32,248 bases of DNA, taken from positions 1 to 32,248 of the forward strand of contig CALHCB010000136.1 of assembly GCA_937930695.1 (NCBI GenBank). The letters run 5' to 3'. The notes below the pieces were generated by a model. It was given only the letters and a program-made list of their open reading frames with translations, did not search any database and was not told the origin of the DNA. Both the position numbers and the translations under genes were made by a program. Positions 15,406-23,900 of the stretch are shown piece by piece (position 1 is the first letter of the stretch; every line of letters begins with the position of its first letter). This DNA comes from an uncultured Acidimicrobiales bacterium. GTDB lineage: Bacteria > Actinomycetota > Acidimicrobiia > Acidimicrobiales > SZUA-35.

Positions 15406-17028
15406 TCAGCCGCTCTTCACAAACGACCGGCCATCGAGGATGCCGTCACAGATGCGGTCGAGCCCCTCCAGCCCATCCGGCATCAAATCGTTCGGATCTT
15501 CGGTGGTCAGCCTGGCCAGCCCCTTGATCGGTTCGCTCACGCCAGGCGACGGCAGCGGTGCTCGGAAGAAGAAGAAGTGGGCATACCGGCGAGCCGTTTC
15601 GACATCACGAATCAGCGACGACGGATCGTCCAAGCCCCGAGTGAGGGCGCTCGTGAATTCCTCATCGGAACTCACGTCCTCGGTGAAGCCCTTTCCTCGG
15701 TAGTGCGTCTGACCAGCGGTGATGACGGGCTTGCCGTTCAGCGCCAACTCCAGGCCCGTTGTCGAGGTGTACACGAGTCCCAGATCACAGCGATCCATCA
15801 GCGGATAGGACGTCACGGTGTCTTCGGGACTGATCACGGTCACATTCGGCGGCAGCTCGGGGAAGACCCGTTGGATGTAGCTGTACAGCGAATCCCGCGT
15901 CTTCTGCCCTGGCAACGCCACCTCCGCGGGATGCACTCGGACGATCAACTGGTCTTGGGGCCGAGTGGCGAAGAACTCGATCGAGCGGGTTACCCACGCT
16001 TCGATGTTCTCGAACGCGTCGTCCCGGTCGATGACCGCGGTATCCCACGTCAAGTTGGTGAAGAGCACCGCGAGCCGGCCCTCGGTCTCATCAACGACCT
16101 GCTCTTTCCAGCTCCAGTACTGATCATCGGCGTTGCCGCTTCGACGATCGGCGAGGTAGCCGTCGAGTTCTGCTGCTTCGCTGGCGTTCAGGTCGCGGTT
16201 GCTGTCGGGCCAGGCACTCGAGAAGTCGTAGAGCCCGGCTGGCACGCCGCGGTGCATGACAAGCGTTTCTTTGCGGAATGCACGTTCGTAGGTGATGACG
16301 TCAATGCCTCGTTCGCGACAACGAGCCCACAAGATCGACTCGAACAGGAACAGCCCGTTGAGCATCAAGACGTGGTCTGGTTGCACCTCATCGAGCACAC
16401 GATCGACCGCCCGGGCGATGCGTCGAGCGCTTCGCAGAAACGCTCGGTAGGTGCCACCTGCCAGCGGGTCGTCGGCGAGGTTGGCAGCGCAAAGAAACCA
16501 CTTCACAGGGATGTCGACAAGTTGACCCAGCGGAAGGCCTTCGGCCTCAGCCTGGCGAAGCTCTGGAGCGAGCATCTCGTCGATCTCGTTCCATTCCCCA
16601 CCGTCATCGTCCGCCCAGTAGGAGGACAACATGTATGTTTCGAAGCCATGGGCATCAAAGGCAACCGAGGTGTACCGGCTGCACGTCGTGCATGGCATCG
16701 GCGGGGCCTCATAGGTATTCGCTCTGTCACAGATCTCCAGACCTCCGCCACAGGTCAGAAACGACACGTTCGCCCCTCGAAGCGCGAGTCCGTGACCGAT
16801 CATTGAGTCGTACTGGACGATCGAACTCCAGTCACGAGGGCTCAAGATGAGCACGTTCTTTCCTGCACCCTCTGGCGCATCAGGATCCTCGGTGAGAGCG
16901 ATTCGGTCGCGAAGCCGGCGGGCACTTCTGTGCTCAGGGGCCTGGCCGATCGCTCGAAGGAGGAACTCCACGCCTTTTCTCGCTTGATCCGGCACACCGG
17001 GGAACATCGCGCTGCTCATCCAACTCAA
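15406..17028 (-). CDS. Capsule-type (KpsC/KpsS-like) glycosyltransferase, candidate nonulosonate transferase
   Basis: Cytoplasmic protein of up to 540 residues; ATGs at 17028, 17019 and 17007 are possible starts. The N-terminal half has a Rossmann-like LILSPRDW...MIGHGLALRGANVSFLTC and a cysteine cluster (Cys93, Cys100, Cys113, Cys116) that may bind metal. The C-terminal half has RVHPAE at about 366 and DLGLVYTSTTGLELALNGKPVI at about 415-435, the layout seen in capsule synthesis proteins related to CMP-Kdo transferases. Those enzymes use a CMP-activated ulosonic acid, as pseudaminic acid would be, so this is my candidate for adding pseudaminic acid to the glycan. It lies on the opposite strand between the two halves of the pse cluster. 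Function is inference; the family-level call is moderate. Confidence 0.6.
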   Translation of the reverse strand: MSWMSSAMFPGVPDQARKGVEFLLRAIGQAPEHRSARRLRDRIALTEDPDAPEGAGKNVLILSPRDWSSIVQYDSMIGHGLALRGANVSFLTCGGGLEICDRANTYEAPPMPCTTCSRYTSVAFDAHGFETYMLSSYWADDDGGEWNEIDEMLAPELRQAEAEGLPLGQLVDIPVKWFLCAANLADDPLAGGTYRAFLRSARRIARAVDRVLDEVQPDHVLMLNGLFLFESILWARCRERGIDVITYERAFRKETLVMHRGVPAGLYDFSSAWPDSNRDLNASEAAELDGYLADRRSGNADDQYWSWKEQVVDETEGRLAVLFTNLTWDTAVIDRDDAFENIEAWVTRSIEFFATRPQDQLIVRVHPAEVALPGQKTRDSLYSYIQRVFPELPPNVTVISPEDTVTSYPLMDRCDLGLVYTSTTGLELALNGKPVITAGQTHYRGKGFTEDVSSDEEFTSALTRGLDDPSSLIRDVETARRYAHFFFFRAPLPSPGVSEPIKGLARLTTEDPNDLMPDGLEGLDRICDGILDGRSFVKSG

Positions 17029-17184
17029 TCGGCTTGCACCCCTGTGGAGTGAGGCATTCGGCCTACGAAATCGGGCGGGGAACGATCAACTTCGGCACTG
17101 ATTGTCCGATGGGAACTCGTCTCGCTGAGTGGCTTCGACGTACGGCGACAGTCACGGGACCTGAACTACTGAGGATGATCATCA
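17029..17184. promoter_or_regulatory. Divergent gap between the capsule-type transferase and pseB
   Basis: This 156-base gap separates head-to-head genes and should hold promoters for the pseB-pseC-pseI-pseF transcript and for the transferase. GAGG about 11 bases before the pseB ATG is a plausible ribosome-binding site. I see no convincing promoter hexamers or strong hairpin, and the short open frame across it has no protein-like features. Confidence 0.35.
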
Positions 17185-18153
17185 ATGGATCTCGCTGGAA
17201 AAACCGTGTTGCTCACCGGCGGAACGGGAAGTTTCGGTCATGCGTTTGTGACCTACGTACTGGAACGGTGGCCGACCGCGACCATCCGCATCTTCTCCCG
17301 CGACGAACTCAAGCAGTTCGAAATGGAGAAACGCTTCGATAGCGACCAACTCCGGTTCTTCATCGGTGATGTGCGCAATCGATCGCGTCTGCTTCGGGCC
17401 ATGAAGGGAAGCGATCTCGTCGTTCATGCAGCAGCGATGAAGCACGTCGGTGCCTGCGAATACAACCCGTTCGAGGCAGTCCAGACAAACGTGCTCGGCG
17501 GTCAGCATGTCGTTGACTGCGCTATTGATGCTGGGGTCTCACAGGTCGTTGCGTTGTCGACGGACAAGGCCGTGAACCCGGTGAACCTCTACGGAGCGAC
17601 GAAGCTCTGCGCCGAGAAGATCATCACGCAGGGAAACAACTACGCGGCCCAGCACGAGACCCGTCTTGCTTGCGTTCGCTACGGCAACGTTGTTGGCTCA
17701 CGGGGCTCGGTTGTTCCCCTCTTCGAGAAAATGGTCGAGTCCGGCCAGCCCTTGACGATCACCGATCCTCGGATGAGTCGCTTCTGGATCAAACTCGAGC
17801 AGGCAGTTGAACTGGTGATGTACGCGTTCGACAACATGCGCGGCGGAGAAGTCTTCGTACCAAGGCTTCCCTCGATGCGAGTTTCCGACCTGGCAGAGGC
17901 CATGGCCCCTGGACGCCAAACCGAGATCGTCGGAATTCGCCCGGGAGAAAAACTCCACGAGCAGATGATCACCGCAGACGAGGCGCGCCACACGATTCAA
18001 GTAGGCGATGTCTACGTCGTTCTTCCTGAGTCCCATGAGTGGGACAAAGGAACCGAGTGGAGTGGTCAACCGATGCCCGATGGGTTCGAATACATCTCCG
18101 GTGACAACGACTGGTGGCTTGAGGCCGGCGATCTCGCCCAGATGCTCTCATGA
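17185..18153 (+). CDS. pseB: UDP-N-acetylglucosamine 4,6-dehydratase (inverting), PseB
   Basis: First step of CMP-pseudaminic acid synthesis: dehydrates UDP-GlcNAc at C4/C6 and inverts C5 to give a 4-keto-L-altro sugar. It is a cytoplasmic SDR enzyme of 322 residues. The NADP-binding loop is LLTGGTGSFG, followed by FSRDELKQFEM, RFFIGDVRN, HAAAMKHV and the active-site segment STDKAVNPVNLYGATK (Asp-Lys plus Tyr-x-x-x-Lys). YGNVVGSRGSVVP and GIRPGEKLHE follow. These blocks match what I remember of Helicobacter PseB almost word for word, which separates it from non-inverting legionaminic or bacillosamine dehydratases, which are large membrane-bound proteins. Its stop overlaps the pseC start by 4 bases. 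Confidence 0.95.
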   Translation: MDLAGKTVLLTGGTGSFGHAFVTYVLERWPTATIRIFSRDELKQFEMEKRFDSDQLRFFIGDVRNRSRLLRAMKGSDLVVHAAAMKHVGACEYNPFEAVQTNVLGGQHVVDCAIDAGVSQVVALSTDKAVNPVNLYGATKLCAEKIITQGNNYAAQHETRLACVRYGNVVGSRGSVVPLFEKMVESGQPLTITDPRMSRFWIKLEQAVELVMYAFDNMRGGEVFVPRLPSMRVSDLAEAMAPGRQTEIVGIRPGEKLHEQMITADEARHTIQVGDVYVVLPESHEWDKGTEWSGQPMPDGFEYISGDNDWWLEAGDLAQMLS

Positions 18154-19247
18154 TCCCGTACGGGCGTCAGTCGATTGATCAGGCCGACATCGATGCCGTC
18201 GTGGCCGCATTGAAGAGCGACTTCATCACTCAGGGCCCGGCAGTCGAAGAGTTCGAAGAACAGATCCGGGCCACCACGGGCGCTCGGCACGCTGTGGCGT
18301 TCTCAAACGGAACTGCGGCGCTTCATGGCGCCGCAGCAGCCGCAGGTCTCGGCTCGGGAGATCTCGTTGTGACATCGCCGTTGACGTTCGTCGCCAGCGC
18401 GAACTGCGCCAAGTTCGTCGGGGCGATGAACGCCTTCGTCGACATCGATCCCCAGACCCTCAACATCGACGTGGAACGGATCCCCGAGATCGCCGACGCC
18501 TTGGTCGCCGTGCACTACGCCGGACTGCCCGTCGACCTCGACCGCCTGTCCTACCGACCTCGGATCGTCATCGAAGATGCCAGCCACGCGATTGGGGCTA
18601 CAACGCCGTACGGACCAGTCGGCAACTGCGCACGCAGCGACATGACGACCTTCTCGTTCCACCCGGTCAAGACCGTCACCAGCGCCGAAGGCGGCGCAGT
18701 CACGACCAACGACCCAGAGCTTGCGGCTTCGCTTCGGCGCTTTCGCAGTCACGGTGTTGTTCGGCCCGAGGGCGCTCCTCCCTGGTACTACGAAGTCACC
18801 GAGCTTGGCTACAACTACCGGCTCTGTGACCTCCAAGCCGCGTTGGGCACCTCGCAACTCAGCAAGGTCGATGCTTTTGTCGACCGTCGAAACGAGCTCG
18901 CGGCGGTCTACGCCAGCGGGCTGCGCGATCTCCCCGTTACAACGGCTCCAGAGATGCGTGTCGAGGGCCGCCACGGTCGCCACCTGTACCCCGTCAGAGT
19001 TGCTGACCGAGACCGGGTTGCGACCGAACTGCGGTCCTGTGGGATCGGCGTCCAACTCCACTACGTCCCCGTCCACCTTCATCCGCTCTATCGCGAAGAT
19101 GGCTGGACGGATGGCGACTTTCCCGAAGCCGAAGCTGCAGCTCGGGAGCTCATTTCGTTGCCGCTGTTTCCGACTCTCACCGCCCCCGAACAGGCGACCG
19201 TCATCGATTCCGTCAGCTCTATTGTCCGGGAGGACGCTCTGCAATGA
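18150..19247 (+). CDS. pseC: UDP-4-amino-4,6-dideoxy-N-acetyl-L-altrosamine transaminase, PseC
   Basis: PLP-dependent aminotransferase of the DegT/DnrJ/EryC1 family. It adds an amino group from glutamate to C4 of the PseB product. The 365-residue protein begins IPYGRQSIDQADIDAV and has FSNGTAALH for the PLP phosphate, VIEDASHAIGA with the Asp facing the pyridine nitrogen, and the Schiff-base Lys174 in FSFHPVKTVTSAEGG. LGYNYRLCDLQAALG and VQLHYVPVHLHPLYR complete the family pattern. The ATG overlaps pseB and the stop overlaps pseI, each as ATGA, so the three proteins are made in a coupled way. Confidence 0.94.
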   Translation: MIPYGRQSIDQADIDAVVAALKSDFITQGPAVEEFEEQIRATTGARHAVAFSNGTAALHGAAAAAGLGSGDLVVTSPLTFVASANCAKFVGAMNAFVDIDPQTLNIDVERIPEIADALVAVHYAGLPVDLDRLSYRPRIVIEDASHAIGATTPYGPVGNCARSDMTTFSFHPVKTVTSAEGGAVTTNDPELAASLRRFRSHGVVRPEGAPPWYYEVTELGYNYRLCDLQAALGTSQLSKVDAFVDRRNELAAVYASGLRDLPVTTAPEMRVEGRHGRHLYPVRVADRDRVATELRSCGIGVQLHYVPVHLHPLYREDGWTDGDFPEAEAAARELISLPLFPTLTAPEQATVIDSVSSIVREDALQ

Positions 19248-20290
19248 GTCTCGATTTCAACGGCCGCATGGTCGGACCAGGTGAGGCTTGCTACGTCATC
19301 GCTGAGGCTGGCGCCAATCACAATCGCGACTTCGATACCGCGATTGCCCTCATCGACGCTGCCGCCGATGCGAACGCCGACGCGGTGAAGTTCCAGACCT
19401 ACTCCGGCGCCTCGCTCTACAGCACGAAGGCTCCGAAGTTCGAATATCTCGGTGACGAACTGGGCGCTGAAGCTCCTCATGAACTTCTTGAACGAATCTC
19501 GCTCCCACGAGATTGGCAGGAGGGTCTACGGGACCATGCGTTGTCCCGAGGCATTCATTTCATGTCGAGCCCCTTCGATCGCCAAGCGGTAGACGAACTG
19601 GATGCCCTCGACGTCCCTGCATTCAAGATTGCTTCCTTCGAACTCGTCGATCTCGGGTTCATCGAATACGTCGGCAGCAAGGGCCGCCCTGTCATCTTGT
19701 CGACGGGCATGGCATCACTGGGCGAGATCGAAGACGCGATTGCCGCATGCCGCAAGGGAGGGTCGGACCAGATCGCCATTCTTCAATGCGCATCGTTGTA
19801 CCCCTCGCCCCCACACATCATGAATCTGGCCTCGATCAAGACGTTGTCCGGAGCCTTTGGCATCCCGGTGGGATTGTCTGATCACACCACGGGTCTCCAT
19901 ATCTCTTCGGCCTCAATTGCGGCCGGTGCCACATTCATCGAGAAACACTTCACACTCGACCGCTCAATGGAAGGTCCAGACCACCCGTTCGCCATCGAAC
20001 CCGATGAACTCGCAACGCTCGTGAGTCAGATTCGCGACGTCGAGGCAGCGATGGGCGACGGCGTGAAACGCGGGCCATCGCCTGAAGAAGCCAAGGAGAT
20101 GTACTCCAAGGCTCGCCGGTCGTTGGTCGCGGCGACCGACATCCCGAGCGGAACAACGATCACGGCGCAACACCTGGCTGTGAAACGACCTGGCTTTGGC
20201 ATCGCTCCCAAGTTCAGTGAAGCGGTCATTGGCCGAACAGCCAAGAACGACATCGAGGCCGACGAGATTCTGTGTTGGGACATGCTCTGA
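19244..20290 (+). CDS. pseI: Pseudaminic acid synthase, PseI (NeuB family)
   Basis: Condenses the free 2,4-diacetamido-altrose with phosphoenolpyruvate to form pseudaminic acid. The 348-residue protein has the NeuB TIM barrel (YVIAEAGANHN, DAVKFQTY, FMSSPFDRQAVDEL, KIASFELVD, ILSTGMASLGEI, GLSDHTTG, IEKHFTLDRSMEGPDHPFA). A C-terminal antifreeze-like SAF domain runs from about residue 285 (RRSLVAATDIPSGTTIT). Several motifs (SLYPSP, SDHTTG, EKHFTLDR) are shared with sialic and legionaminic acid synthases, so the pseudaminic assignment rests partly on the flanking pseB, pseC and pseG genes. The stop overlaps the next ATG by one base. Confidence 0.93.
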   Translation: MSLDFNGRMVGPGEACYVIAEAGANHNRDFDTAIALIDAAADANADAVKFQTYSGASLYSTKAPKFEYLGDELGAEAPHELLERISLPRDWQEGLRDHALSRGIHFMSSPFDRQAVDELDALDVPAFKIASFELVDLGFIEYVGSKGRPVILSTGMASLGEIEDAIAACRKGGSDQIAILQCASLYPSPPHIMNLASIKTLSGAFGIPVGLSDHTTGLHISSASIAAGATFIEKHFTLDRSMEGPDHPFAIEPDELATLVSQIRDVEAAMGDGVKRGPSPEEAKEMYSKARRSLVAATDIPSGTTITAQHLAVKRPGFGIAPKFSEAVIGRTAKNDIEADEILCWDML

Positions 20291-21054
20291 TGACTCCGGC
20301 CCGGGGCCCGATCGTGGCCATCATCCAGGCCAGAATGAGCTCCACTCGGCTGCCAGAAAAGGTACTACGACCACTGCTTGGTCGATCCGTTCTCGAGTGG
20401 GTCGTTCGAGCCGCTCAAGCAAGCGGCGTCTGTGACCACGTGGTCATCGCCACCTCGGCAGGATCCGACGACGACGCGATCCAGCACGAAGCGAATCGGC
20501 TCGGCGTGCTCTGCGTCCGGGGCTCTCTCGACGACGTGCTCGATCGGTTCATCCAATCAGTCGAAGCCGTATCGGATCACGCACAGCAGACGCTCGACGA
20601 TGGCGCCGTCATTCGTCTCACCGCCGATTGCCCGATGCTCGACCCGAGCCTCATCGGAGCCGTCGCCGGTCTCTGGCATGCAACGGGCGGCGACTACGTC
20701 AGCACCGTCGCACCTCGCTCGCTCCCCCGAGGCCTCGACGTTGAGCTGGTGTCCGTCGAGACGCTTCGCCGGCTCGGCCAGGTTGCCACTGGCGTTGACC
20801 GCGTCCACGTCACATCTCATGTGCATCAACATCGGGCGGATTTTTCGATCTACGGCCTTGTCGTCTCACCCGACGCGTCAGACCTTCGGGTCACGCTCGA
20901 CACGCCCGAAGACGCCGCTCTCCTCGATGGCCTCGCCGAACAACTCGGTGACGGGGCTCCTCGTTGGCAAGACGTCGTTGCCGCGCTTCGAGAGAACCCC
21001 GAGCTACGAGAACTCAACGCTCATGTGCTGCAAAAGGCGATTGCTGAGGGGTAG
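20290..21054 (+). CDS. SpsF-like cytidylyltransferase, likely CMP-pseudaminic acid synthetase (PseF role)
   Basis: Nucleotidyltransferase of the SpsF/NeuA-related group, 254 residues. The nucleotide-binding N-terminus is VAIIQARMSSTRLPEKVLRPL. VIATSAGSDDDAI, GSLDDVLDRF, RLTADCPMLDPSLI and LRVTLDTPEDAALL follow and match the COG1861/SpsF type rather than classical NeuA. Placed directly after pseI with a one-base overlap (TGATG), it is the only candidate in the window to activate pseudaminic acid with CTP. The start was set at the ATG at 20290; a GTG 18 bases upstream lies inside pseI. The gene converges on the GT2 gene with a 44-base gap. Confidence 0.85.
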   Translation: MTPARGPIVAIIQARMSSTRLPEKVLRPLLGRSVLEWVVRAAQASGVCDHVVIATSAGSDDDAIQHEANRLGVLCVRGSLDDVLDRFIQSVEAVSDHAQQTLDDGAVIRLTADCPMLDPSLIGAVAGLWHATGGDYVSTVAPRSLPRGLDVELVSVETLRRLGQVATGVDRVHVTSHVHQHRADFSIYGLVVSPDASDLRVTLDTPEDAALLDGLAEQLGDGAPRWQDVVAALRENPELRELNAHVLQKAIAEG

Positions 21055-21098
21055 ATGGCGTGCGATCTCAACACGAGACTGTCGACCCGCCCGATTGC

Positions 21099-22199
21099 TC
21101 AGCGATGACCTGACGGATTATTCGTGAACGGCCGGCCGAGCATCACTCGACCGATCCCCTGCCAGAAACCGACGCCGAAGGCCCAATGCGTGGCTTGCAC
21201 GGCAAGAAAGCATCGAATTGGGTCGGCATCGGTCGCATCAGCAGTCCGCTTGGCGATCGCTGAAACAGCCATTGCGTGGGCGACCGGAACGGCAATCCGC
21301 GCGGGACCAGAGAACATCGCTCCGCCCGCAGCGGCGGATGCGACCAGAGCCGCGGGTGGAAGGCTTCGGGGGGATGGCAATCGTCGGTGCTTCTTCAGCG
21401 TCGAGACCTTGGCCAACCCGTAGTTGTGATATTGACGAACAAGCCCCTTGAGGGTGTCGCGAGGGAAGTACGTCGATCGGATCGAAGGGTCGAGCACAAT
21501 TCGCCCACCCCTCCTCCGGATCCGAAGATTCAGCTCGTGATCTTCGGCCGCCCACTGCAGTTCTTCGGCATCGAATCCTTCGAGATCAATCAGGGTGTCG
21601 CGCTTCCAACAGCCGAGAAAGACGGTGTCGACCTCCGAGCGCTCGGTCGAATAGTGAAACTTGCCGGGGCCCATGACGAGCGGCGTGGAGGTAATGGCGG
21701 CGACGGCTCGCCCGAACCGAGTGCGGCCAACGGGATCCATGCGGCCGCCTACGTTGTCCGCCCCTGTTTCTTCGAGGACGGCAACGCACCGAGAGACGTA
21801 GTCCCGGGCGTAGAGCGCATGAGCATCCATGCGAACGATGACCTCGCCCCGGGATTCTTTGATTCCGATGTTCATCGCGGTCGCAGCCGTCACGCCGGGA
21901 TTCGGAACCATTCGAAACGGTGACCCCATTTTCGTTGCCACCGAGCGTGTGCCATCGACAGACCCACCATCGATGACGAGCACTTCGAGAATATTGTCGT
22001 AATCCTGTCGCTGAATCGAGGCGAGGCAATCACGGATGAATGCCCGTTCGGTGTGGGTCGGAAGCAGAATCGAGACGGTTGGACGATGACGCAGCCCGAG
22101 AGCCTCGTCCATCGTGACGGCTTGAGCATCTGAACCGACTGCCACCGACGTGGTGGTCGTGGGATTCGTCGTGTGCGACGACACGCCCTGATTAGTCAC
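21099..22199 (-). CDS. Family 2 glycosyltransferase, membrane-associated
   Basis: Probable inverting glycosyltransferase acting on the inner face of the membrane, 366 residues. The GT-A fold shows VSILLPTHTERAFIRDCL, EVLVIDGGSVDGT, the metal-binding RMDAHA (DxD-like), VFLGCWKRDTL and the acceptor/base motif EDHELNLRIRRRGG. Hydrophobic stretches near 285-340 suggest membrane contact, as in ExoA-type enzymes of exopolysaccharide synthesis. The first 30 residues are Thr/Ser-rich and poorly conserved-looking. The start is GTG with GGAGG 8 bases upstream. It is divergent from the flippase gene (81-base gap) and convergent with the cytidylyltransferase. Sugar and acceptor are unknown. Confidence 0.88.
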   Translation of the reverse strand: MTNQGVSSHTTNPTTTTSVAVGSDAQAVTMDEALGLRHRPTVSILLPTHTERAFIRDCLASIQRQDYDNILEVLVIDGGSVDGTRSVATKMGSPFRMVPNPGVTAATAMNIGIKESRGEVIVRMDAHALYARDYVSRCVAVLEETGADNVGGRMDPVGRTRFGRAVAAITSTPLVMGPGKFHYSTERSEVDTVFLGCWKRDTLIDLEGFDAEELQWAAEDHELNLRIRRRGGRIVLDPSIRSTYFPRDTLKGLVRQYHNYGLAKVSTLKKHRRLPSPRSLPPAALVASAAAGGAMFSGPARIAVPVAHAMAVSAIAKRTADATDADPIRCFLAVQATHWAFGVGFWQGIGRVMLGRPFTNNPSGHR

Positions 22200-22280
22200 G
22201 TTTCAGCCTCCATTGCCGATGGAAGGAGGTATGCGGTTCGACCCATCCCATAACGAGCAATCGGCGGAACCGAGGCCGTC

Positions 22281-23900
22281 TTGAGCCTGACGCGCGGCTT
22301 CACCCGTCGGATTCTCCTCAACACCGCTGCCACGATTACAACCGGGGTGTGGTCGGTCGTTCTCGGCGTTGGCAGCACCGCCGTGCTCCTAAGTCAGCTC
22401 GGCCTGGTGACCTTTGGCCTGTTCGCGCTGATCCAATCCTTTTCGGTTGTCGCGGGATGGGCCTCGACGTTCACCAACGGGCTCGCTGTCGCCTCGACAC
22501 GACGCATGAGTGCCGTGGATCTCGCTCCGGCGCACAACCCGCAGACCACGTCGCTCCGATCGCTGCGCTCGATTGCGAGAGCTGGCGATCGACCATGGGA
22601 ACCCGCCGTCACCATCATCATCGCAACGGGCTTTCTGGTGGGCGGTGTGTTTGCGCTCGGCGCACCTTTGCTTCCCTATGCCATCAATGGCCTGGAGGCT
22701 GCTGACCGAACGCCGACGACAACGGGGTTCCGGTGGTTTGCGCTACTCGTCGTGGCAGAAGCTTGCTTCATCGCGGTGTCGTCAACCTTTGAGGGGTTGC
22801 AACGGCTCGACATCAGTCGCGGCATCGACGCCTCTCGGCGCACCGTCACCGTCGGCGTTGCCGTTGCCGTCTCGCTTGTCTCGCCGCAGCTCGAAACAGT
22901 CCTGGCCGGCCAGGCGATCGCGGCCACTCTCTCCGCCATTCTCCTGCTCGGCGTCACGGGGCTTTTCCCTCGCTCGTTCCCCAAGACGTCAGATGTTTCC
23001 GCCTACCTGGCAGAGGCGGCAGGGCCGGCGATCATCAACGCGAGCGGCGTTCTTCACCGCACGATGGACCGAGCCATCGTTGCGGCAATGCTCGGACCGG
23101 CAACGGTCGCCATCGTGGAGGTTGCAACGCGTTTGCAGGACGTTGTTCGCCTGGTTCTTTCTGCCACATCGCAGGCAACGATGTCGGCGGCCCCTTGGCT
23201 TCGCTCTCGAGGGGCCGAAGACCAACTCAGCGGCCTCGTCCGCACCGCAACTCGTCTCACGACGGGACTGACCTTGATCGCTGCCGCGACGTTGCTCGCT
23301 CTGCGCTACCCAATTCTGGAGGCTTGGACAGATGCCGACACTGCTCGGGCCGCGGCTCCTCTTCTCGTCGTCGGGCTGCTCTATCTCGCCATCGAAGCCC
23401 CCTTTCAGGTCATCGGCAACGTCATGATCGGACTCGGCCAGTTTCGACGGCTGGCGATCTCGTTCTGGATCGCGGTCGGGGTCAATCTTCTCGCCACGAT
23501 TTGGCTCGTGTCGCAACTTGGTGCGGTCGGAGCCTTCGCTGGCACGTTGGCGGGAACCGTGGTCATCATTGGCGTGCTGGCCCCTGAGCTCTTCTCGGTC
23601 ACCGGGCACACACCTGGACAGGCGATTCGTTCGCTTGTCGGACCGGCGCTTCCGCCTGCTCTCGCTGCGTTTGGGGCAGCAGCATTCGTGACGTGGCTCG
23701 ACCTCGATCTTTGGCTCACCATCGTCTTGGGACTCATCGCCGCAGGGTGTGCAAGCGTCGCCGTGAGTTGGTTCGGCCTCTTTGATGCGGATGAGCGCAG
23801 GCGAATCTCGTCAGCCCTCAGCGGGCCTTCGTCAGCGGCCGTCGCCGAGGACGACCGACCGGAGCGTTCTGATGAGGATCTGCACATCAAACAGCAGTGA
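22281..23900 (+). CDS. Wzx-like oligosaccharide/lipid flippase
   Basis: Polytopic inner-membrane protein of 539 residues with about 12-14 hydrophobic segments spread over its whole length, starting TRRILLNTAATITTGVWSVV. It resembles the MATE/MOP superfamily of polysaccharide exporters, which flip undecaprenyl-linked sugar units to the outer face. Features are basic residues between helices, LSQLGLVTFGLFALIQSF in the second helix region and a repeat-like second half. The start is TTG at 22281 with GAGG upstream. The C-terminal tail (about 35 residues) is polar and acidic. The last 69 bases overlap the 3' end of the convergent phosphoglycosyltransferase gene. It would export the glycan unit built by the neighbouring enzymes. 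Confidence 0.85.
   Translation: MSLTRGFTRRILLNTAATITTGVWSVVLGVGSTAVLLSQLGLVTFGLFALIQSFSVVAGWASTFTNGLAVASTRRMSAVDLAPAHNPQTTSLRSLRSIARAGDRPWEPAVTIIIATGFLVGGVFALGAPLLPYAINGLEAADRTPTTTGFRWFALLVVAEACFIAVSSTFEGLQRLDISRGIDASRRTVTVGVAVAVSLVSPQLETVLAGQAIAATLSAILLLGVTGLFPRSFPKTSDVSAYLAEAAGPAIINASGVLHRTMDRAIVAAMLGPATVAIVEVATRLQDVVRLVLSATSQATMSAAPWLRSRGAEDQLSGLVRTATRLTTGLTLIAAATLLALRYPILEAWTDADTARAAAPLLVVGLLYLAIEAPFQVIGNVMIGLGQFRRLAISFWIAVGVNLLATIWLVSQLGAVGAFAGTLAGTVVIIGVLAPELFSVTGHTPGQAIRSLVGPALPPALAAFGAAAFVTWLDLDLWLTIVLGLIAAGCASVAVSWFGLFDADERRRISSALSGPSSAAVAEDDRPERSDEDLHIKQQ

Noticed and set aside
15398-15412. Small hairpin CGGCTG-CTT-CAGCCG between hisF and the convergent transferase gene as a bidirectional terminator
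   Set aside because: Only a 6-bp stem, no T-tract on either side, and it overlaps the stop codon of the transferase gene.
15577-16806. Open frame of 409 codons on plus opposite the capsule-type transferase
   Set aside because: No recognisable motif and no ribosome-binding site; the minus strand has glycosyltransferase motifs.
18303-19244. Open frame of 313 codons on minus opposite pseC
   Set aside because: The opposite strand is a clear aminotransferase with the PLP lysine; the antisense frame lacks any motif.
17185-20290. Legionaminic or sialic acid pathway instead of pseudaminic
   Set aside because: PseB is the soluble inverting dehydratase type, PseC and PseG match the altro series, and there is no NeuC-type hydrolyzing epimerase.
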